Assembly (NCBI GenBank): GCA_039182515.1
Contig: JBCDCE010000006.1
Span: forward strand, 1 to 64,000
Direction of reading: 5' to 3'
DNA length: 64,000 bases
Source: JBCDCE01 sp039182515
Lineage (GTDB): Bacteria > Pseudomonadota > Alphaproteobacteria > Rhodobacterales > Rhodobacteraceae
The notes under the pieces were generated by a model, which was given only the letters and a program-made list of their open reading frames with translations, had not been told where the DNA came from and did no database searches. The translations under genes were made by a program, and so were the position numbers. This document shows positions 8,715-18,133 of the stretch, in pieces. Positions within the stretch are counted from its first letter, which is position 1. Every line of letters starts with the position of its first letter.

Positions 8715-8890
8715 CTGAGACCCTTTATGATCGGCATATGTTGGAGGCGCTTGTGTGTCCTTTGACAGGCGAGCGTCTGGAATTTGATGCCAAAGCACAG
8801 GAGCTGATTTCACGTACAGCCAACCGAGCTTTCCCTATTCGCGATGGTATTCCGATCCTTTTGATCGATGAAGCGCGTCTTATCGACTAA
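8711..8890 (+). CDS. Trm112-like small protein (59 aa)
   Basis: A 59-residue protein starting with GTG inside the stop of the Lon-N gene. Recognisable Trm112/YcaR features are the N-terminal MLEALVCPLTGERL and the C-terminal FPIRDGIPILLIDEARLID. In eukaryotes and archaea Trm112 is a zinc-binding activator of methyltransferases; in bacteria the role is poorly defined. Only one cysteine remains, so the usual four-cysteine zinc site is absent. The four-base overlap argues for translational coupling to the upstream gene. Confidence 0.85.
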   Translation: MTETLYDRHMLEALVCPLTGERLEFDAKAQELISRTANRAFPIRDGIPILLIDEARLID

Positions 8891-8901
8891 AATATCGGGG
8901 C

Positions 8902-10134
8902 TTAATAAGGGGCCGGGTTCGCCCGCATCAGCTTGGGTAATGTGCCTGTAAGCCCGGCGGCCTCCTTTATGAACGACGTTTTTAGTCTCGGCATACTGTT
9001 TACAAAGCCCATGCCTGCGCCACGCAGGGCGCGCAGGAATCCGTTGTCATTTGAAAAGAGCCGGTTGAAGCCATCTGTTGCCATGGCAAGCGTTGTGGTG
9101 TCGAAGCGCCGCCAGGCTTGGTAGCGCTCGAGTACCAATTCCGTTCCAATGTCTTCACCTCTTTGGCGGGCTTCGCTGAGCACTTCTGTCAAGGCAGCGA
9201 TATCGCGGAAGCCTGCATTTAGGCCTTGTCCCGCGATGGGATGCACACCGTGCGCGCTGTCGCCCACAAGCGCACAGCGCGGCCCAATCAGATCCTGCGC
9301 AAGGCTAAGGCTTAGGGGATAGGTATAGCGTTTTCCGTCGAGTTTGATCTCGCCTAGAAAGTTCCCAAGGCGCAGGCGCAAGGCGTCGAGATAGGCCTCA
9401 TCGTCGAGGTTTTGGATGTCTTGTGCAAAGCTCACGTCTTCTGACCAAACAATCGACGCGCGGTTGTCTCGCAAGGGCAGGATCGCAAGCGGTCCGGCTG
9501 GCAAGAAAAGTTGGTGCGCGACCCCATTCAGTGAACGCGCATGCTCAATGGCGCAAACAAGAGCCGTTTGGGCGTATTTCCAGCCCAGCTTTTTGAGTTT
9601 GGCGCGCTCTGCTGTTGCACCTTGTCGGCCATCTGCGCCAATCAGGAGCGCCGCCTTCAGCTCCGAGCCATCTGCCAATTCAGCGATGATCGACTGCCCT
9701 TCAGTACGCTGTGCCACCACTTTGGTGCCGGGGCGATAGTCGATTTCAGGGTTGGCTTTCAGTGTCGCGCCTAAAATTTGGCGCAGGTGTCGATCCTCGA
9801 CCATGTAGCCCATGGGATCATCTCCCAAGGCGCTGTGGTCAAAGTCTAAATGAAAACGCGAAGGGGCTTGTCCCACCCGTCCGTCGCTGACCTTTATGCC
9901 CAAAATGGGTTCTGCGTTTTGTGCCAAGGCGTCCCACATTCCAATCCGCGCCAATAGTCTTTGGGAAGCCAATGCAACCGCATAGCTTCTCCCATCGAAG
10001 GTTGGGTCGGTTCCAAGCGTGGCATCTGATTGATCCGCGAGAACCACCCGAAAACCGGCGCGCGTTGCAGATTGAGCTAAGGTGGTGCCTGTTAGGCTGC
10101 CGCCCACAATCAAAATGTCGGTGTCTTGGGTCAT
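8902..10134 (-). CDS. Ubiquinone-biosynthesis FAD hydroxylase (UbiH/UbiF/Coq6 family)
   Basis: 410 residues. The N-terminus has the FAD-binding turn DILIVGGSLTGTTLA and an Asp at the end of strand 2 (VVLADQ); the middle carries GADGRQG and the C-terminal part the family signature ALVGDSAHGVHPIAGQGLN. These flavin monooxygenases hydroxylate the aromatic ring of ubiquinone intermediates. Which position is hydroxylated cannot be decided, since alphaproteobacterial members (UbiL, UbiM, UbiH) differ in regioselectivity. It is convergent with the Trm112-like gene (11-base gap) and divergent from the amidase. Confidence 0.88.
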   Translation of the reverse strand: MTQDTDILIVGGSLTGTTLAQSATRAGFRVVLADQSDATLGTDPTFDGRSYAVALASQRLLARIGMWDALAQNAEPILGIKVSDGRVGQAPSRFHLDFDHSALGDDPMGYMVEDRHLRQILGATLKANPEIDYRPGTKVVAQRTEGQSIIAELADGSELKAALLIGADGRQGATAERAKLKKLGWKYAQTALVCAIEHARSLNGVAHQLFLPAGPLAILPLRDNRASIVWSEDVSFAQDIQNLDDEAYLDALRLRLGNFLGEIKLDGKRYTYPLSLSLAQDLIGPRCALVGDSAHGVHPIAGQGLNAGFRDIAALTEVLSEARQRGEDIGTELVLERYQAWRRFDTTTLAMATDGFNRLFSNDNGFLRALRGAGMGFVNSMPRLKTSFIKEAAGLTGTLPKLMRANPAPY

Positions 10135-10219
10135 ATCTCACATATGGTGGAGCGCGCTGCATTGTCCATGGCAGGTACGGGCGCTACGGTGCCGCAGATC
10201 AATCGGTTAGGAGAGCGAC

Positions 10220-11551
10220 GTGGAGCAGTGGCGTAAACTATCGGCGACCCAGCTTGGGGCCGCAATCGGCGCAGGAGAGATAGATCCGGTTGATCTGACA
10301 AACTTCTTCTTGGAAACCATTGCGGCCCATCCTTTGACCCCGCGCATTTACGCCGACGTCACAGCGGACAGAGCGCGCATCGAGGCGAAAGCCGCCCAGG
10401 CACGGGCGCAAAGCGGGCGCCGGTTAAGTGCGCTCGACGGTGTTCCGGTCTCGTGGAAAGATCTCTTCGATTCCGCGGGCTCGCCGACTGAAGCGGGAAG
10501 TGCCCTTTTGGAAGGGCGTGTCCCAGACAAAGACGCGGTTGTTCTGGAGCGCGCGACGGCCTTGGGGCTCGTTTGTTTGGGTAAGACGCATATGTCTGAG
10601 CTGGCTTTTTCGGGCCTTGGTCTCAATCCTGTTATGGCAACGCCGCCTTGTGTAAACGATCCGGATGCTGTGTCAGGTGGGTCGTCGTCGGGTGCGGCTG
10701 CATCGGTTGCCTTTGGGCTCGCGGCTGCGGCCATTGGGTCTGATACAGGTGGATCCGTGCGCATTCCGTCTGCGTGGAACGATTTGGTTGGGTTTAAGCC
10801 GAGCCATGGCGCGCTGTCACTTGAAGGCGTTGTGCCGTTATGCCCCAGCTTTGATACGGTCGGCCCGCTGGTCCGTTCAGTAGAGGACGCAGCGCATCTT
10901 TACACCATGATGGAGGGTGCCGACGAGATTGATTTGTCTCAGGCCAGTCTTGAGGGAACCCGGTTTTTGCTTTTGACCACGGTTGCTTTGGATGATCTTG
11001 AAGATGCGCCGAAGCGCTCTTTCGAGGGGTCGGTGGCGCGGCTTAAGAAAGCTGGTGCACATGTGGTCGAGTCACCAGTTGAGGACGTGGCCTATGCGTT
11101 GGACCAATCCGGCGTGCTCTTTGCCTCGGAAGCCTACGCGATTTGGGGCGATACAATCGAAGCGAACGCTGACAAAATGTACGCGCCGATCCGAGAGCGG
11201 TTTCGCGGCGGCAAAGACGTCCTTGCAACGGACTACGTCAATGGCTGGCGCGCGGTGAACTGTGCACGCCGGGGGTATCTGGAGAAGACGGCCGGCTATG
11301 ACGCTGTAATCCTTCCCTCTGCCCCAACCCTGCCGCCCAACCAAAAACGGCTTATGGAAGATGAAGACTACTATGTCCGCGCCAATTTGCTGGCTCTGCG
11401 CAACACTCGGATAGGCAATCTGTTGGGTTTGGCGGCTCTGACCTTGCCTTGCGAACTCCCAAGCACGGGGATCAGCTTCATGGTCCCGGCTGGCCAAGAG
11501 GCTGCGTTGCTTCGCCTAGGCGCTGCGGCCGAAACAGTCCTCCGCGCCTGA
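10220..11551 (+). CDS. Amidase signature family enzyme
   Basis: 443 residues with the amidase-signature catalytic set: Lys in VPVSWKDLFD, cis-Ser in SGGSSSGAAASVA, and the nucleophile Ser in GSDTGGSVRIP, followed by GFKPSHG. It hydrolyses a carbon-nitrogen bond of an amide; it is not GatA by context because gatB/gatC are absent. The substrate cannot be inferred. It starts with GTG, supported by AGGAGA seven bases upstream. Aminotransferase and ftsK genes follow on the same strand after a 185-base gap. Confidence 0.87.
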   Translation: MEQWRKLSATQLGAAIGAGEIDPVDLTNFFLETIAAHPLTPRIYADVTADRARIEAKAAQARAQSGRRLSALDGVPVSWKDLFDSAGSPTEAGSALLEGRVPDKDAVVLERATALGLVCLGKTHMSELAFSGLGLNPVMATPPCVNDPDAVSGGSSSGAAASVAFGLAAAAIGSDTGGSVRIPSAWNDLVGFKPSHGALSLEGVVPLCPSFDTVGPLVRSVEDAAHLYTMMEGADEIDLSQASLEGTRFLLLTTVALDDLEDAPKRSFEGSVARLKKAGAHVVESPVEDVAYALDQSGVLFASEAYAIWGDTIEANADKMYAPIRERFRGGKDVLATDYVNGWRAVNCARRGYLEKTAGYDAVILPSAPTLPPNQKRLMEDEDYYVRANLLALRNTRIGNLLGLAALTLPCELPSTGISFMVPAGQEAALLRLGAAAETVLRA

Positions 11552-11736
11552 ACCGAGCGTTGGGCGAAAGACAAGACAGTGGCAATGCAGTCGCCTCACT
11601 TGCGTGCATTTTGGCCGCTGGGCCCCAAAAGCCACAAACCTCTGGATTTGCGCGCCTTTTCCTAGACGCAGAGGGTTCGCTTGGTCTATCCTGCGCGTAA
11701 CAGGGCGCAATGACCCTGACACATGAGGCAGTATTT

Positions 11737-12918
11737 ATGTATCCCGAGCGGTTCTCCACCCTCCCGGCGTATGCATTCCCGCGTCTGCGCGCGCTCCTTG
11801 AGGGTGTGCCTGCGGGCGGTGATCCGTTGTTGATGACCATTGGCGAGCCGAAACATGCGTTTCCGGCTTGGATCGCAGACGTGCTTGCCGAAAATCTCAG
11901 CGGCTTTGGCAACTACCCAACCAACGAAGGACGGCCAGAGCTCTTAGAGGCCTGCGCAGCTTGGGTGAAACGCCGATATGGGGTCGCGCTCGACGCAGAT
12001 CGCAATTTTTTGGCGCTGAATGGAACGCGTGAAGGGCTCTACAACGTCGGGATGGCCTTGGGGCCAGAAGAGAAGAACGGCCAACCAGTCGTTTTGATGC
12101 CCAACCCGTTTTACCCGGTCTATATGATCTCTGCGATCAGCCACGGGGCGCAAAGTGTGTTTGTGCCCGCCACAGCTGAAACCGGACATCTACCGGATTA
12201 CCAAAGCTTGTCTGAAGAGGTGCTCAATCGCACCACACTTTGCTACATCTGTTCGCCCGCAAATCCACAAGGTGCTGTGGCCAGCAAAGACTACTGGAAA
12301 GCCTTGCTGAACTTGGCCGAAACGTATGATTTCAAAGTGCTTGCTGATGAGTGCTACAGCGAGATTTACCGCGATGCGCCACCACCGGGCATCTTGGAAG
12401 TGGCCCATGAAATGGGTGTGGATCCAGAGCGGGTTGTGGCGTTTCATTCGCTGTCCAAGCGTTCAAACGTTCCTGGATTGCGCTCAGGCTTTGCAGCAAG
12501 TGGACCAGAAAACATCGTGCGTATGAAACAACTGCGCTCCTATGCAGGCGCTCCCAGCCCTATGCCCTTGCAGGCTGTTGCGGCAAAGCTATGGAACGAG
12601 GAAAGCCATGTGGTCGAGAACCGCAGGCTTTATCGCGAGAAATATGCCGCTGCAGATGCGATCATGGCAGATGTGCCAGGGTACTTGCCGCCTGAGGCGG
12701 GGTTCTTTTTGTGGCTGCCTATTAAAGATGGTGAGGCCGCGACGCTTCGGCTGTGGCGTGAAACCGGCGTGAAGGTTTTGCCAGGTGGCTACCTGAGCCA
12801 AGACGGGCCCACAGGAAATCCAGGACAAGATTACATCCGCGTCGCAATGGTTGCGGATCTAGACCAAACAAAGCGGGGCCTTGAGACCCTGCGTGACTGC
12901 TTATTTGAGGTGAAATGA
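11737..12918 (+). CDS. PLP-dependent aminotransferase, class I/II (DapC-like)
   Basis: 393 residues, fold-type I aminotransferase. Seen are GNYPTNEGRPEL (substrate and cofactor loop), PNPFYPVY, DECYSEIYRD (cofactor Asp and Tyr) and the Schiff-base lysine in FHSLSKRSNVPGLRSGF. The sequence most resembles N-succinyldiaminopimelate aminotransferases (DapC) of proteobacteria; dapD and dapE lie 23-27 kb further on, so a role in lysine/diaminopimelate synthesis is plausible but not shown. The start at 11737 (MYPERFSTLP) has GAGG eight bases upstream; an in-frame ATG at 11710 would add nine residues. ftsK begins two bases after its stop. Confidence 0.87.
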   Translation: MYPERFSTLPAYAFPRLRALLEGVPAGGDPLLMTIGEPKHAFPAWIADVLAENLSGFGNYPTNEGRPELLEACAAWVKRRYGVALDADRNFLALNGTREGLYNVGMALGPEEKNGQPVVLMPNPFYPVYMISAISHGAQSVFVPATAETGHLPDYQSLSEEVLNRTTLCYICSPANPQGAVASKDYWKALLNLAETYDFKVLADECYSEIYRDAPPPGILEVAHEMGVDPERVVAFHSLSKRSNVPGLRSGFAASGPENIVRMKQLRSYAGAPSPMPLQAVAAKLWNEESHVVENRRLYREKYAAADAIMADVPGYLPPEAGFFLWLPIKDGEAATLRLWRETGVKVLPGGYLSQDGPTGNPGQDYIRVAMVADLDQTKRGLETLRDCLFEVK

Positions 12919-12919
12919 C

Positions 12920-15790
12920 ATGGCGTATCAGACCCGCGGCCGCGAGCCGCTTTTCGACGCAAATATGCAAGAAGCTATCGAGAAACGCTCCAAGGAGCTG
13001 ATCGGTATTGGGCTGATCTTGGCTGCGATGCTTTTTGCTGCCATGTTTTGGAGCTTTAATCCGGACGATCCAAGCTTTCTGGTCGCAACAGATGCGCCTG
13101 TGCAAAATTGGTTGGGACGTTTTGGAGCTTCGCTGGCTGCCCCACTTTTGATGATTATGGGCGTGGCAGCCTGGGGCATTCCGGCGGCCTTTGTGGCTTG
13201 GGGGCTGCGCTTTGCGTTTCACAGAGGCCAGGAGCGCGCTTTGGCCAGAGCCGTCTTTTTGCCAATTTGGATCGCCTTGGTTGCTGTTTATGCAGCCTCT
13301 GTTGTGCCGCCTGCGTCATGGGCCTTCCGCTTTGATATGGGCGGGCTTTTTGGGGAAACGGCGCTTGCAGTAATTCTATCTCTGTTGCCTGTATCTGCTG
13401 CGGTCACGGTCAAAATTGTTGGGCTTTTGGCGGCGCTTGCGATGGTTGCGCTGGGGCTCTTTGTCATGGGCTTTACGCGTTTGGAGCTTACACAAATTGG
13501 TAAGTTCGCCGTTCTTTGTCTGGTGATGATCTACGCGCAGATTTTGACCTGGCTTGGCAAAGCGGGCGTTTTGAGTGTCCAGCAACTCGCAGCATGGCGT
13601 GAAAAACGCGCGAACGATCGCGCAGCGCGTGAAGAAGCTCAGGCTGTTGCAGCGCAGATGCTGGAAGAAGATCAAGGCTATGCCGAAAAAGACGAGCGTG
13701 CGCGCGTCGCAGCGGTTGTTCGCGCAGAGCCAGCTTATGTTCCCAGCGCACCTGTTTCGATGGAAACAGAGGTCAATACGGTTGCAGAACCTGCGCGCAG
13801 CGGGCTTCTTGGTCGTCTCATGCCAAAACCAGCCCCAATGCCAGAGCCTGAGCTTATCGATGCGGAACTGGTCCCTGATTTGGAAGCACCCGAAAACGAG
13901 CGTGTTCAAGCAAAAATCTCTGATGCGATCAGATCGCGCATGCGTGGATCGCCTGGGCAGATTATTCCCCGGTCTGAGCCAAAACTCACACGCCGTGGGC
14001 CTGAGCCATTATTGGTGCGGCAGCCTCAAACACTGGCGGATGGTATGATTGAAAACGCCGAAGCTTTGCCGCTTACGGAATTCCAAGCAAGCACCGATCC
14101 AGACGTTGCAGAGGCTGTTGAGGCTGAGATCGAGATGCCATCGTTTGTGCCACCAGCTAAAGTGGACCGCACTGTGAGCAACCGGGTGGTGCATCCTAAA
14201 CCCAAGAAGCAAACGCCTTCAAAACGGGCCAAAGCCGAAGCTCAGCCAGGTCTGCAATTCGAAGAAAAGACCCGCATGGCCTATGAGGCGCCTGCATTGG
14301 GTCTCTTGCGCGCGCCTGATACGGTTGAGCGCCATATCTTGTCCGATGAGGCCTTGGAAGAAAATGCACGTATGCTGGAATCTGTGCTCGATGACTATGG
14401 CGTGAAGGGCGATATCGTCTCCGTGCGCCCTGGGCCTGTTGTGACAATGTACGAGCTTGAGCCTGCACCAGGTCTCAAAGCTTCGCGCGTCATTGGCTTG
14501 GCCGATGATATCGCGCGCTCGATGTCTGCGCTTTCTGCGCGTGTGTCTACCGTGCCTGGCCGCTCTGTGATTGGGATCGAATTGCCCAATGAGAGCCGCG
14601 AAATGGTGGTTTTACGTGAGATCCTGTCGGGGCGTGATTTTGACAGCGAAAAGGTCAAACTTCCTTTGGCTTTGGGCAAAGACATTGGCGGTGCACCGGT
14701 AGTGGCGAACCTTGCGAAGATGCCACACCTGTTGATTGCAGGGACGACAGGATCCGGTAAGTCGGTAGCGATCAACACGATGATCCTAAGCTTGCTCTAC
14801 AAGCTGAGCCCTGAAGAATGCCGCCTGATTATGATCGATCCAAAGATGCTGGAACTCAGCGTCTATGATGGCATCCCTCATCTTCTCAGTCCTGTTGTGA
14901 CCGATCCCAAGAAGGCTGTTGTGGCCCTCAAATGGGTCGTTGGCGAAATGGAAGAGCGCTATCGCAAGATGTCCAAAATGGGTGTCCGCAACATTGATGG
15001 TTACAACGGGCGTGTGAAAGAAACTCTGGCCAAAGGCGAGCTCTTCTCGCGCACCGTTCAAACGGGGTTTGACGACGATACCGGCGAGCCGGTGTTTGAA
15101 ACGGAAGAGTTTACACCTGAAGTGTTGCCCTACATCGTTGTGATCGTCGATGAAATGGCAGACCTCATGATGGTGGCTGGCAAGGAGATCGAAGCCTGTA
15201 TTCAGCGTCTGGCGCAGATGGCGCGGGCCTCGGGGATCCACCTCATTATGGCCACGCAGCGCCCCTCGGTGGATGTAATCACCGGGACAATCAAAGCGAA
15301 CTTCCCCACACGGATCAGTTTCCAAGTGACCTCTAAGATCGACAGCCGCACCATCCTTGGCGAGATGGGTGCTGAGCAGCTCTTGGGTATGGGCGACATG
15401 CTTTACATGGCGGGTGGCTCCAAGATCACCCGTGTGCATGGGCCGTTCTGCTCGGATGAAGAGGTTGAGGAAATCGTCAACCATCTTAAGAGCTTCGGGC
15501 CGCCTGAATATATGTCCGGCGTTGTTGATGGCCCTGCGGACGATAAGGAAAGCGATATCGATCTGGTGCTCGGCCTTGGCGGTAACACCGATGGCGAAGA
15601 TGCGCTTTATGACACTGCCGTGCAGATTGTGATCAAAGACCGCAAGTGTTCAACCTCCTACATTCAGCGCAAACTGGCCATTGGCTACAACAAAGCCGCG
15701 CGGCTCGTGGAGCAGATGGAAGATGAAGGCTTGGTCAGTGCGGCCAACCATGTGGGTAAGCGCGAGATTTTGGTGCCTGAACAAGCCTAA
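12920..15790 (+). CDS. ftsK: DNA translocase FtsK
   Basis: 956 residues. The N-terminal 190 residues contain four membrane segments for septum anchoring; residues about 200-450 are a low-complexity charged linker; the C-terminal 480 residues are the RecA-type motor with Walker A GTTGSGKS near residue 610, Walker B IVIVDEMADL near 740, and the DNA-reading winged-helix gamma domain (RKCSTSYIQRKLAIGYNKAARL) at the end. It pumps chromosome DNA at the closing septum and activates XerCD at dif. The linker is shorter than in E. coli FtsK, as is usual in alphaproteobacteria. The start lies two bases after the aminotransferase stop, with GAGGTGAA as ribosome binding site. Confidence 0.97.
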   Translation: MAYQTRGREPLFDANMQEAIEKRSKELIGIGLILAAMLFAAMFWSFNPDDPSFLVATDAPVQNWLGRFGASLAAPLLMIMGVAAWGIPAAFVAWGLRFAFHRGQERALARAVFLPIWIALVAVYAASVVPPASWAFRFDMGGLFGETALAVILSLLPVSAAVTVKIVGLLAALAMVALGLFVMGFTRLELTQIGKFAVLCLVMIYAQILTWLGKAGVLSVQQLAAWREKRANDRAAREEAQAVAAQMLEEDQGYAEKDERARVAAVVRAEPAYVPSAPVSMETEVNTVAEPARSGLLGRLMPKPAPMPEPELIDAELVPDLEAPENERVQAKISDAIRSRMRGSPGQIIPRSEPKLTRRGPEPLLVRQPQTLADGMIENAEALPLTEFQASTDPDVAEAVEAEIEMPSFVPPAKVDRTVSNRVVHPKPKKQTPSKRAKAEAQPGLQFEEKTRMAYEAPALGLLRAPDTVERHILSDEALEENARMLESVLDDYGVKGDIVSVRPGPVVTMYELEPAPGLKASRVIGLADDIARSMSALSARVSTVPGRSVIGIELPNESREMVVLREILSGRDFDSEKVKLPLALGKDIGGAPVVANLAKMPHLLIAGTTGSGKSVAINTMILSLLYKLSPEECRLIMIDPKMLELSVYDGIPHLLSPVVTDPKKAVVALKWVVGEMEERYRKMSKMGVRNIDGYNGRVKETLAKGELFSRTVQTGFDDDTGEPVFETEEFTPEVLPYIVVIVDEMADLMMVAGKEIEACIQRLAQMARASGIHLIMATQRPSVDVITGTIKANFPTRISFQVTSKIDSRTILGEMGAEQLLGMGDMLYMAGGSKITRVHGPFCSDEEVEEIVNHLKSFGPPEYMSGVVDGPADDKESDIDLVLGLGGNTDGEDALYDTAVQIVIKDRKCSTSYIQRKLAIGYNKAARLVEQMEDEGLVSAANHVGKREILVPEQA

Positions 15791-15878
15791 GATCGCTTCT
15801 TGGTTATTGCCTATCAGGGTGCGGACCCCCAGCTTAAGAGCAGGTGGTTGCACCTGGATTGACAAAAGGATTGGTAAA

Positions 15879-16472
15879 ATGCGGTCAGTTGTCTTGGGGG
15901 CTTTGCTCGCCCTCGGAATGAGCAGCCCGGCGCTGGCAGAGAAAATCTCCCTGTCCGCGATCTCGAGCTATCTCAATGATTTGCGAACTGCCAAAGGTGA
16001 ATTCACCCAAATAAACGCGGATGGAACGATCTCTACGGGAACGATCTACATCCACAGGCCTGGGCGCATTCGGTTTGAGTATAATCCGCCTGAAGAAACC
16101 CTGGTGATGGCCGGTGGCAGCCAAGTGGCTGTGTTCGATGGCCGTGCCGTTGGGAATCCGGATGTTTACCCGCTTAAGCGTACGCCGCTGAATTTGATCC
16201 TTGCACGAAACATCGATCTGGCAGCAAACAATTTGGTTGTTCGGCACTTCGAAGAGGGTGTTTCGACAAAAGTGATTGCCCAGGACCCCGACACACCGGA
16301 GTTTGGTACAATTGAGCTGGTGTTCACAGGCAACCCTGTTGAGTTGCGTCAATGGGTGATCACGGATGAAGTTGGCAGCGAAACAACGCTTGTGTTGGGC
16401 GCGCTTGAGACGGGGCTGAGGTTGCCCGCGAGCCTCTTCAGTATTGTCCAAGAAACGCAAAACTGGGACTGA
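15879..16472 (+). CDS. lolA: Outer-membrane lipoprotein carrier protein LolA
   Basis: 197-residue precursor with a signal peptide (MRSVVLGALLALGMSSPALA, cleavage after residue 20). The mature part shows LolA features: ISSYLNDLRTAKGEFTQ, IHRPGRIRFEYNPPEE and QWVITDEVGSETTLVL. LolA ferries lipoproteins across the periplasm from LolCDE to LolB. The ATG at 15879 is chosen because the signal peptide starts there with AAAAGGA upstream; the frame is open much further into ftsK. Location directly after ftsK is common in Rhodobacteraceae. A hairpin overlapping its stop codon may end transcription. Confidence 0.92.
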   Translation: MRSVVLGALLALGMSSPALAEKISLSAISSYLNDLRTAKGEFTQINADGTISTGTIYIHRPGRIRFEYNPPEETLVMAGGSQVAVFDGRAVGNPDVYPLKRTPLNLILARNIDLAANNLVVRHFEEGVSTKVIAQDPDTPEFGTIELVFTGNPVELRQWVITDEVGSETTLVLGALETGLRLPASLFSIVQETQNWD

Positions 16473-16488
16473 CTTTTATCAGTCCCAG
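16463..16488. terminator. Hairpin overlapping the lolA stop, between convergent genes
   Basis: CTGGGACTGA (16463-16472) and TCAGTCCCAG (16479-16488) form a perfect ten-base-pair stem with a six-base loop; the lolA TGA is part of the stem. No long T-run follows on either side, so efficiency is uncertain, but its position between convergent lolA and the transglycosylase gene suits a bidirectional terminator. Confidence 0.55.
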
Positions 16489-16496
16489 CTCAAGGC

Positions 16497-17078
16497 TTAG
16501 CGGCAGTCTTGCAGTTGTACGTTATACATCACCGCGCGATTGCCAACTTCTGAGGCAACACGGCCGAGCCAGGCCTTGCTGCGGTAGCTGCCGCGTGCGT
16601 AGCCTGTGTGGCCTTCGTGATAAGCAAGATACTGGTTGCGCGCATCGTTGAGCGGAATGCCGTTCTTTGCCACCGATTGAGTCATGTACCAGCCCATGAA
16701 ATCCGCTGCATCGTCGATATCATTGCGTTTGGCCCCCCAGCGACCGCGATCTTTGCGGTAGTCGTCCCAGGTGCCATCGAGCGCTTGGCTGTAACCATAG
16801 GCCGAGCTTTGGCGCCCCATTGGGATGACCCCCAGCGCATATTGCATGGGCGTACGGGCGTTGGAGATGAACTTGCTCTCTTGGTAGATCGTCGCCATTT
16901 GTACGGCAACAGGGACGCCCCAACGTCGCTCCGTACGATTGAACGCCTTTTTGAACGCCGGGCGCTGCTTGAGAATGCTACATGCATTGTCGAGATTGCG
17001 GGGCGCTTTTGTGCTCCCACCACCGCCACAGCCAATTAGAACTGAACAAAGAAGAATTAAGCCAATTTTGCCATACAT
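16497..17078 (-). CDS. Lytic transglycosylase-like lipoprotein (SLT domain)
   Basis: 193 residues. The N-terminus has a lipobox (VLIGC, Cys17), so it is a lipid-anchored periplasmic protein. The rest resembles the SLT lysozyme-like domain: WGVPVAVQMATIYQESKF with the catalytic Glu in YQESKF, SSAYGYSQALDGTWDDY, and YLAYHEGHTGY near the end. It would cleave peptidoglycan glycan strands to 1,6-anhydro ends. The ATG at 17078 is preferred (GAGG upstream); an in-frame ATG at 17093 adds five residues. It is convergent with lolA. Confidence 0.87.
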   Translation of the reverse strand: MYGKIGLILLCSVLIGCGGGGSTKAPRNLDNACSILKQRPAFKKAFNRTERRWGVPVAVQMATIYQESKFISNARTPMQYALGVIPMGRQSSAYGYSQALDGTWDDYRKDRGRWGAKRNDIDDAADFMGWYMTQSVAKNGIPLNDARNQYLAYHEGHTGYARGSYRSKAWLGRVASEVGNRAVMYNVQLQDCR

Positions 17079-17168
17079 TTTCTCGTGCCTCATGATTGCG
17101 CGGTTTCTCCGTGCTTGCCGAAGAGCATACCATAAAATCTTGTTTGGCGAAACGCTGGACTGTGCTGA

Positions 17169-18050
17169 TTAGAGCAAAAACGCCAGCGTTAGCGGGAGTG
17201 TGATCACCGACAAAGCAGTCGAAACCACGACCAAACCCGCTACATCCTCGGAGTTCGCACCATGTTGATCGGCGATGAGATAAGAGGTTACAGCGACAGG
17301 CGTGCTGATTTGCACAATCAAAACAGCGGCTTGCACAGGTGGCAGGTTCAGAGCCTTCGCCGCTATGATGCCGCAAACGATACAGACCACCAGCCGAACG
17401 ATTGAAATCACCATAGCTTTTGAGAGCTGCGCGATTTTCAATCGCGAAACCGCAACACCCAAAGTCAAGAGCATCAAGGGAATCGCCATTTGCCCTAAGA
17501 GCCCTGCCGCATTGGACATGACACTCGGAAGATCCCAGCTGAAAAACCAAAAGAGTAAGCCAGCCAATGTCGACAATACGAGCGGATCTGTAAGCGCGCG
17601 TTTCAGCGTAAAGTGTCCGCTGACCATCCAGATGCCTCCGGTGAAAGCGTAAGTGCCCATGATTGCAAAGACGACTAGCGCAAAGGCAAGGCCTTGGTCG
17701 CCAAAGGCAAACAGCGCGATTGGCAAGCCGATGTTACCGGTGTTGCCCATAATGATCGGTGCCAAATAGGTACGTGGCTCCAAGCGCCCTAGCCGCACAA
17801 TCAGCCAACTGGCGAAGGTTAAGAGCGCATAGCCAAGCACGGTTGCGAGCACGAGGCGCGCGACGGTATCACGATTGATGTCCATTTCCACCAAGGCCAC
17901 AAAAATGAGGCAGGGCACCGAAACGTAGGTGGTGAGCTGTGTTACAAAGCGCGTATCGAAAGCCAATCCGGCCCGTACCCAGCCGAATCCAAGCGCCGCT
18001 AAAAGGAAAACGGGGGCTGTAATTTCCAGGACTGTAAGGAAGAGGTTCAC
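17169..18050 (-). CDS. AEC-family membrane transporter
   Basis: 293 residues, almost wholly hydrophobic, with about ten predicted membrane segments in the two-half layout of the auxin efflux carrier (AEC/PIN-like) family, for example LGYALLTFASWLIVRL, MGNTGNIGLPIALFAFG and SYLIADQHGANSEDVAGLVV. The central NTGNIGLP motif is typical. Members export or import small organic acids; the substrate here is unknown. It is divergent from hspQ, with 83 bases between the two starts. Confidence 0.87.
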   Translation of the reverse strand: MNLFLTVLEITAPVFLLAALGFGWVRAGLAFDTRFVTQLTTYVSVPCLIFVALVEMDINRDTVARLVLATVLGYALLTFASWLIVRLGRLEPRTYLAPIIMGNTGNIGLPIALFAFGDQGLAFALVVFAIMGTYAFTGGIWMVSGHFTLKRALTDPLVLSTLAGLLFWFFSWDLPSVMSNAAGLLGQMAIPLMLLTLGVAVSRLKIAQLSKAMVISIVRLVVCIVCGIIAAKALNLPPVQAAVLIVQISTPVAVTSYLIADQHGANSEDVAGLVVVSTALSVITLPLTLAFLL

Positions 18051-18060
18051 AGACTGTTTC

Positions 18061-18090
18061 CTTGAAAAGAAAGCTCAAACTGTAGACTTA
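18061..18090 (+). promoter_or_regulatory. Possible heat-shock (RpoH) promoter of hspQ
   Basis: CTTGAA at 18061-18066 matches the -35 consensus of alphaproteobacterial RpoH promoters; a weak -10 (TAGACT/GACTTA) lies at 18083-18090, about 16-18 bases later. It stands about 45-70 bases upstream of hspQ. This is a consensus match by eye only. Confidence 0.3.
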
Positions 18091-18133
18091 TCAACAAGAG
18101 GTGTTTACCCCCGTTCCAGTGAGGGTGTGTTCT

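Noticed and set aside
14786..15484. 232-aa minus-strand ORF inside ftsK
   Set aside because: Antisense to the conserved FtsK motor domain; the composition is that of a reversed coding frame.
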